A stretch of DNA of 6,899 bases from an uncultured Clostridia bacterium (GTDB lineage: Bacteria; Bacillota; Clostridia; Oscillospirales; Ruminococcaceae). The position numbers and the translations under genes are program-made. Where the stretch lies: the NCBI GenBank assembly GCA_945867255.1, contig CAMBHV010000072.1, forward strand, positions 1 to 6,899, given 5' to 3'. The notes under the pieces are model-generated. The model searched no databases, had not been told where the DNA came from, and saw only the letters and a list, made by a program, of their open reading frames with translations. Position 1 is the first letter of the stretch. The number at the start of each line of letters is the position of its first letter. Below are positions 4,281 through 6,899 of this stretch, one piece after another.

Positions 4281-5234
4281 TTATTCGTCGTCTTTACTGA
4301 GCTTAAAACCGAGCGAATCCAGCTTTGCGACGACTTCCTCAAGGCTCTTGCGGCCGAGGTTGCGCACTTTCATCATCTCGTCTTCAGATTTGCTGATCAG
4401 ATCTTCCACCGTGTTGATACCGGCGCGTTTCAGGCAGTTGAACGAACGCACAGAAAGATCCAGCTCTTCGATTGTCATCTCCAAAGCTTTCTCTTTGCCC
4501 TTATCGTCCTTTTCCACCATGATTTCAGCATCCATAGCCTCCTGCGACAACGTCACAAACAGGTTCAGATGTTCCGTCATGATACGCGCGGCAAGGCTTA
4601 CAGCCTCCTGCGCGCTGATGGTGCCGTCCGTCCACACTTCAAGCGTAAGCTTGTCGTAGTCCGTAATCTGGCCCACGCGGGTATTTTCCACGGTGTAGTT
4701 CACCTTCAACACCGGGGTGTAGATGCTGTCCACGGGCAGCGAACCAAGCGGCGCCTGTTCGGCATTCTGCTTATTGCGCTCGGCAGGCACATAGCCGCGG
4801 CCTTTGTCAAATGTCAGCTCCATCACCAATTTGGCGCCGTCGGCCAGCGTGGCAATATGCCAGTCGGGGTTCAAAACCTCGAGCTCGGCATCTTGCTGGA
4901 TGCTGCCAGCGGTCACTTCGCCCTCGCCGGATGCTTCGATGCGCACCGTCTTGGGGGTGTCGGAGTACAGTTTCGCAGTGATGCCCTTTACGTTCAGCAC
5001 GATCTCCGTCACGTCTTCCTTGACGCCTTCAATCGTGGAGAACTCATGCACCACACCGTCGATTTTAATGCTGGTGACCGCAACGCCGGGCAGGCTGGAA
5101 AGCAGCACGCGGCGCAGGCTGTTGCCAAGCGTCGTGCCAAAACCACGCTCCAGCGGTTCCACCACGAACTTTCCGTAGCGGCCATCGGCGGAAAGGTTCG
5201 CCGTATCGATCCGGGGCCTTTCGATCTCCATCAT
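4281..5234 (-). CDS. rpoA: RNA polymerase alpha subunit
   Basis: Alpha forms the dimer that nucleates RNA polymerase assembly and contacts promoter UP elements and activators. The 317-residue protein is full length. The N-terminal assembly domain (about 1-230) includes ERGFGTTLGNSLRRVLLSSL (29-48), the dimerisation signature. A charged linker follows at about 236-252. The C-terminal helix-hairpin-helix domain (253-317) keeps the DNA-contact residues VRSFNCLKRAGI (262-273, R263 equivalent to E. coli R265) and NLGRKSLEE (292-300). AAGGAGG lies 8 nt before the first of two tandem ATGs; the second ATG, closer to the usual M-I-E-I start, may be used instead. The 74-nt gap to rpsD is the largest among the complete genes of this operon, apart from the rpmJ-rpsM gap. 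Confidence 0.99.
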   Translation of the reverse strand: MMEIERPRIDTANLSADGRYGKFVVEPLERGFGTTLGNSLRRVLLSSLPGVAVTSIKIDGVVHEFSTIEGVKEDVTEIVLNVKGITAKLYSDTPKTVRIEASGEGEVTAGSIQQDAELEVLNPDWHIATLADGAKLVMELTFDKGRGYVPAERNKQNAEQAPLGSLPVDSIYTPVLKVNYTVENTRVGQITDYDKLTLEVWTDGTISAQEAVSLAARIMTEHLNLFVTLSQEAMDAEIMVEKDDKGKEKALEMTIEELDLSVRSFNCLKRAGINTVEDLISKSEDEMMKVRNLGRKSLEEVVAKLDSLGFKLSKDDE

Positions 5235-5254
5235 AGGGTAACCCTCCTTTAACT

Positions 5255-5274
5255 AGCGGGCCCAAAGCCCTGCT
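5255..5274 (-). promoter_or_regulatory. Small hairpin in the rpsD-rpoA gap
   Basis: On the minus strand AGC-A-GGGC pairs with GCCC-GCT around a 5-nt loop (TTTGG), giving 7 bp with a one-base bulge. No U-run follows, so it is not a terminator. It lies just upstream of the rpoA Shine-Dalgarno region and could set relative expression or mRNA stability. Confidence 0.3.
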
Positions 5275-5308
5275 CATTGCTATGCATTTTTCAAGGCAAA
5301 GCGCGGGG

Positions 5309-5911
5309 TTATTTGGAGTACAACTCGACGATGAGGTGTTCCTCAACGGGCAGGTCAATGTCTTCGCGGGCCGGCATCTTCACAACAGTGCCCTTCAGCG
5401 CATTTTTGTCGCGCTCCAGCCACTGAGGCAGGTTCACCATGGGGGCGTCCTCACCGGTCAGCTTGCTGAATTTCACGGAAGAACGGCTGGCAGCCGCCAC
5501 TTCCACAACATCACCGGGCTTTATCAGATAAGAGGGGATGTTCACCTTTTTGCCATTGACCGTGAAATGCGCATGGGTCACCAGCTGGCGGGCCTCACGG
5601 CGTGTACCGGCAAAGCCCAGACGGTACACAACGTTGTCCAAGCGGCGCTCCACCAGGATCAACAGGTTTTCACCGGTTTTACCGGCCATACGGGAAGCCT
5701 TTTCATAATAAGAACGGAACTGGCGCTCCATAATGCCGTATACGAACTTCACTTTCTGCTTTTCAGCCAGCTGAAGCGCATACTCACTCTTCTTCTTTCT
5801 CATCTGGCCGCCGGGGTTGCGGTTTGTTGTCTTCTTCGCATAACCCATAACAGCAGGAGAAATGCCCAGAGCGTGGCAGCGTTTGGCGATCGGCTGCATA
5901 TTCTTAGCCAT
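5309..5911 (-). CDS. rpsD: 30S ribosomal protein S4
   Basis: S4 is a primary 16S rRNA-binding protein that starts small-subunit assembly; in several bacteria it also represses its own mRNA. The 200-residue sequence begins MAKNMQPIAKRCHALGISPA, the single-cysteine variant typical of clostridia, so the N-terminal zinc site of cysteine-rich S4 proteins is absent. The S4 RNA-binding domain spans about 90-150 (RRLDNVVYRLGFAGTRREAR, then VNGKKVNIPSYLIKPGD). The C-terminus EEHLIVELYSK is conserved. It starts at 5911, 20 nt after rpsK, with an AAGGAG ribosome binding site. Its place inside the alpha operon agrees with clostridia and differs from Bacillus, where rpsD stands alone. Confidence 0.98.
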   Translation of the reverse strand: MAKNMQPIAKRCHALGISPAVMGYAKKTTNRNPGGQMRKKKSEYALQLAEKQKVKFVYGIMERQFRSYYEKASRMAGKTGENLLILVERRLDNVVYRLGFAGTRREARQLVTHAHFTVNGKKVNIPSYLIKPGDVVEVAAASRSSVKFSKLTGEDAPMVNLPQWLERDKNALKGTVVKMPAREDIDLPVEEHLIVELYSK

Positions 5912-5931
5912 AACTTATTTTCTCCTTTCGA

Positions 5932-6342
5932 TTATACACGACGGCGTTTCGGCGGGCGGCAGCCGTTGTGCGGAATGGGGGTAACGTCCTTGATCATGGT
6001 TACTTCCAGGCCGGTAGCCTGCAGCGCACGGATGGCGCTTTCACGGCCGGAACCGGGGCCCTTCACATACACTTCCACCGTCTTCATGCCATGTTCCATC
6101 GCAGCTTTGGCAGCCGTTTCGGCAGCACTCTGCGCAGCAAACGGCGTAGATTTGCGCGAACCGCGGAAGCCAAGGCCGCCGGCGGAAGCCCAAGACACCG
6201 CGTTGCCCTGCACGTCCGTGATGGTCACGATGGTGTTGTTGAACGTGCTCTGGATATGTGCGCAGCCACGTTCGATGTTCTTGCGCTCGCGGCGTTTCAT
6301 ACGCGTAGCGGCGCCCTTCTTAGCAGCAGCTTTCTGTGCCAT
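5932..6342 (-). CDS. rpsK: 30S ribosomal protein S11
   Basis: S11 sits on the platform of the small subunit near the mRNA exit. The 136-residue protein has a slightly extended basic N-terminus (MAQKAAAKKGAATRMKRRER). The conserved core follows: FNNTIVTITDVQGNAVSWAS (34-53), GLGFRGSRKSTPFAAQ (56-71) and VKGPGSGRESAIRAL (93-107). The diagnostic C-terminus is PIPHNGCRPPKRRRV (122-136). AGGAGG lies 5 nt before the ATG at 6342. It follows rpsM by 17 nt. Confidence 0.99.
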   Translation of the reverse strand: MAQKAAAKKGAATRMKRRERKNIERGCAHIQSTFNNTIVTITDVQGNAVSWASAGGLGFRGSRKSTPFAAQSAAETAAKAAMEHGMKTVEVYVKGPGSGRESAIRALQATGLEVTMIKDVTPIPHNGCRPPKRRRV

Positions 6343-6359
6343 GTTATCCTCCTTGTGGC

Positions 6360-6728
6360 TTACTTCTTCTTATTGGCGACGGTGCGCTTGGGACCCTTGC
6401 GGGTACGCGCATTCGTCTTGGAACGCTGGCCTCGCACGGGCAGGCCCTTGCGATGACGTACACCACGGTAGCACTGGATCTCAACCAGACGCTTGATATC
6501 CAGGGCCGTGTTGCGACGCAAATCGCCTTCCACGACAAAGTTCTTGTCGATGTAGTCACGAATCAGCGCCTCTTCGTCCTTGGTCAGATCTTTCACGCGG
6601 GTATCGGGGTTGATGTTCGTAGCAGCCAGGATTTCTTCCGCGGCGCTGCGGCCGATCCCGTAAATGTAGGTCAGGCCAATCTCGACTCGCTTTTCTTTGG
6701 GCAAGTCAACTCCGGCAATACGTGCCAT
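6360..6728 (-). CDS. rpsM: 30S ribosomal protein S13
   Basis: S13 lies at the top of the small-subunit head and contacts P-site tRNA and bridge B1 with the large subunit. The 122-residue sequence is full length. It opens MARIAGVDLPKEKRVEIGL and then YIYGIGRSAAEEIL (21-34), the helix-two-turn-helix motif. It ends with the basic tail YRGVRHRKGLPVRGQRSKTN (87-106) and RKGPKRTVANKKK. An AGGAGGTG Shine-Dalgarno lies 5 nt before the ATG. The 79-nt gap from rpmJ contains a GC-rich hairpin. Confidence 0.99.
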   Translation of the reverse strand: MARIAGVDLPKEKRVEIGLTYIYGIGRSAAEEILAATNINPDTRVKDLTKDEEALIRDYIDKNFVVEGDLRRNTALDIKRLVEIQCYRGVRHRKGLPVRGQRSKTNARTRKGPKRTVANKKK

Positions 6729-6767
6729 ATGAGCACCTCCTGATTGATGTCTCCCTAAAAGTTTTCA

Positions 6768-6793
6768 CACGGCGGCGGGAGCCCCCTGCCGTG
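6768..6793 (-). promoter_or_regulatory. GC-rich hairpin upstream of rpsM
   Basis: On the minus strand CACGGC (6793-6788) pairs with GCCGTG (6773-6768), with further pairing of GGG (within 6786-6782) to CCC (6779-6777) inside the loop region. The sequence after it has only a short T-run (ACTTTT), so it is not a convincing terminator. It could affect rpsM translation or mRNA processing between rpmJ and rpsM. Confidence 0.35.
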
Positions 6794-6807
6794 CTTTGCC
6801 GGGCAGC

Positions 6808-6899
6808 TTAGCCCTGGCGCTGTTTATGCTTCGGGTTCTGGCAAATGACCATCACGCGGCCTTTGCGCTTGATGACCTTGCACTTTTCACAAATAGGTT
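6808..6899 (-). CDS. rpmJ: 50S ribosomal protein L36 (partial, 5' end outside window)
   Basis: The window holds the last 29 residues and the stop codon, beginning PICEKCKVIKRKGRV and ending NPKHKQRQG. L36 is normally 37 residues, so about eight N-terminal residues lie beyond the window edge. All four zinc ligands of the C-plus type are present: Cys in PIC and EKC, Cys in VIC, and His in NPKH (family positions 11, 14, 27 and 32). Its position before rpsM is canonical. Confidence 0.98.
   Translation of the reverse strand, partial: PICEKCKVIKRKGRVMVICQNPKHKQRQG

Noticed and set aside
4569..5252. A 227-codon plus-strand open frame
   Set aside because: It is entirely antisense to rpoA, and its His-rich product is typical of a shadow frame.
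5282..6496. A 404-codon plus-strand open frame
   Set aside because: It is antisense to rpsD and rpsK, which are unmistakable. It has no Shine-Dalgarno sequence and its composition is the mirror of ribosomal protein genes.

Overview
The window is ordinary bacterial chromosome from a moderately GC-rich Gram-positive, most likely a clostridial Bacillota of the Oscillospirales/Ruminococcaceae type. Three things support this. The ribosomal block runs rpmJ-rpsM-rpsK-rpsD-rpoA-rplQ, with rpsD inside the alpha operon. The S4 protein is the single-cysteine clostridial form beginning MAKNMQPIAKRC. Strong AGGAGG-type ribosome binding sites precede most genes. The genus cannot be fixed from the sequence alone. 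All genes are on the minus strand except one small acetyltransferase gene, so transcription mostly runs from high to low coordinates.

From right to left, 6899-3920 holds the end of the alpha operon: L36 (cut by the window edge), S13, S11, S4, RNA polymerase alpha and L17. It closes with a strong intrinsic terminator at 3871-3899. A new sigma-A-type promoter (3816-3844) then starts a probable three-gene unit: xpt (xanthine phosphoribosyltransferase), a 133-residue membrane protein of unknown function, and a VOC/bleomycin-resistance-like protein. The unit ends at a perfect 16-bp bidirectional terminator (2222-2258), shared with the convergent plus-strand YjdJ-type GNAT gene (1930-2205). The xpt leader is only about 63 nt, has no visible purine riboswitch, and can fold a hairpin that holds the Shine-Dalgarno sequence in its loop.

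The GNAT gene diverges from a two-gene operon encoding a MarR-family repressor and a flavodoxin-domain protein. The intergenic region holds back-to-back promoters that touch at their -35 boxes. A perfect 26-bp palindrome (1835-1860) lies at the likely start of the marR transcript and is a textbook candidate for an autoregulatory operator.

The left end holds a small PII-like protein gene followed 20 nt later by a hydrophobic coding sequence cut by the window edge, a likely sensor-plus-membrane-protein pair. Its promoter has a 19-bp inverted repeat (471-489) over the -35 box, so it is probably controlled by a repressor that is not encoded here, or less likely by the nearby MarR protein. Between it and the flavodoxin gene, about 490-757 shows no gene that can be supported.

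No mobile element, CRISPR array, tRNA, rRNA or obvious novel defence system is visible. The most noteworthy signals are regulatory: the two operators, the xpt leader hairpin and the PII-like/membrane pair.
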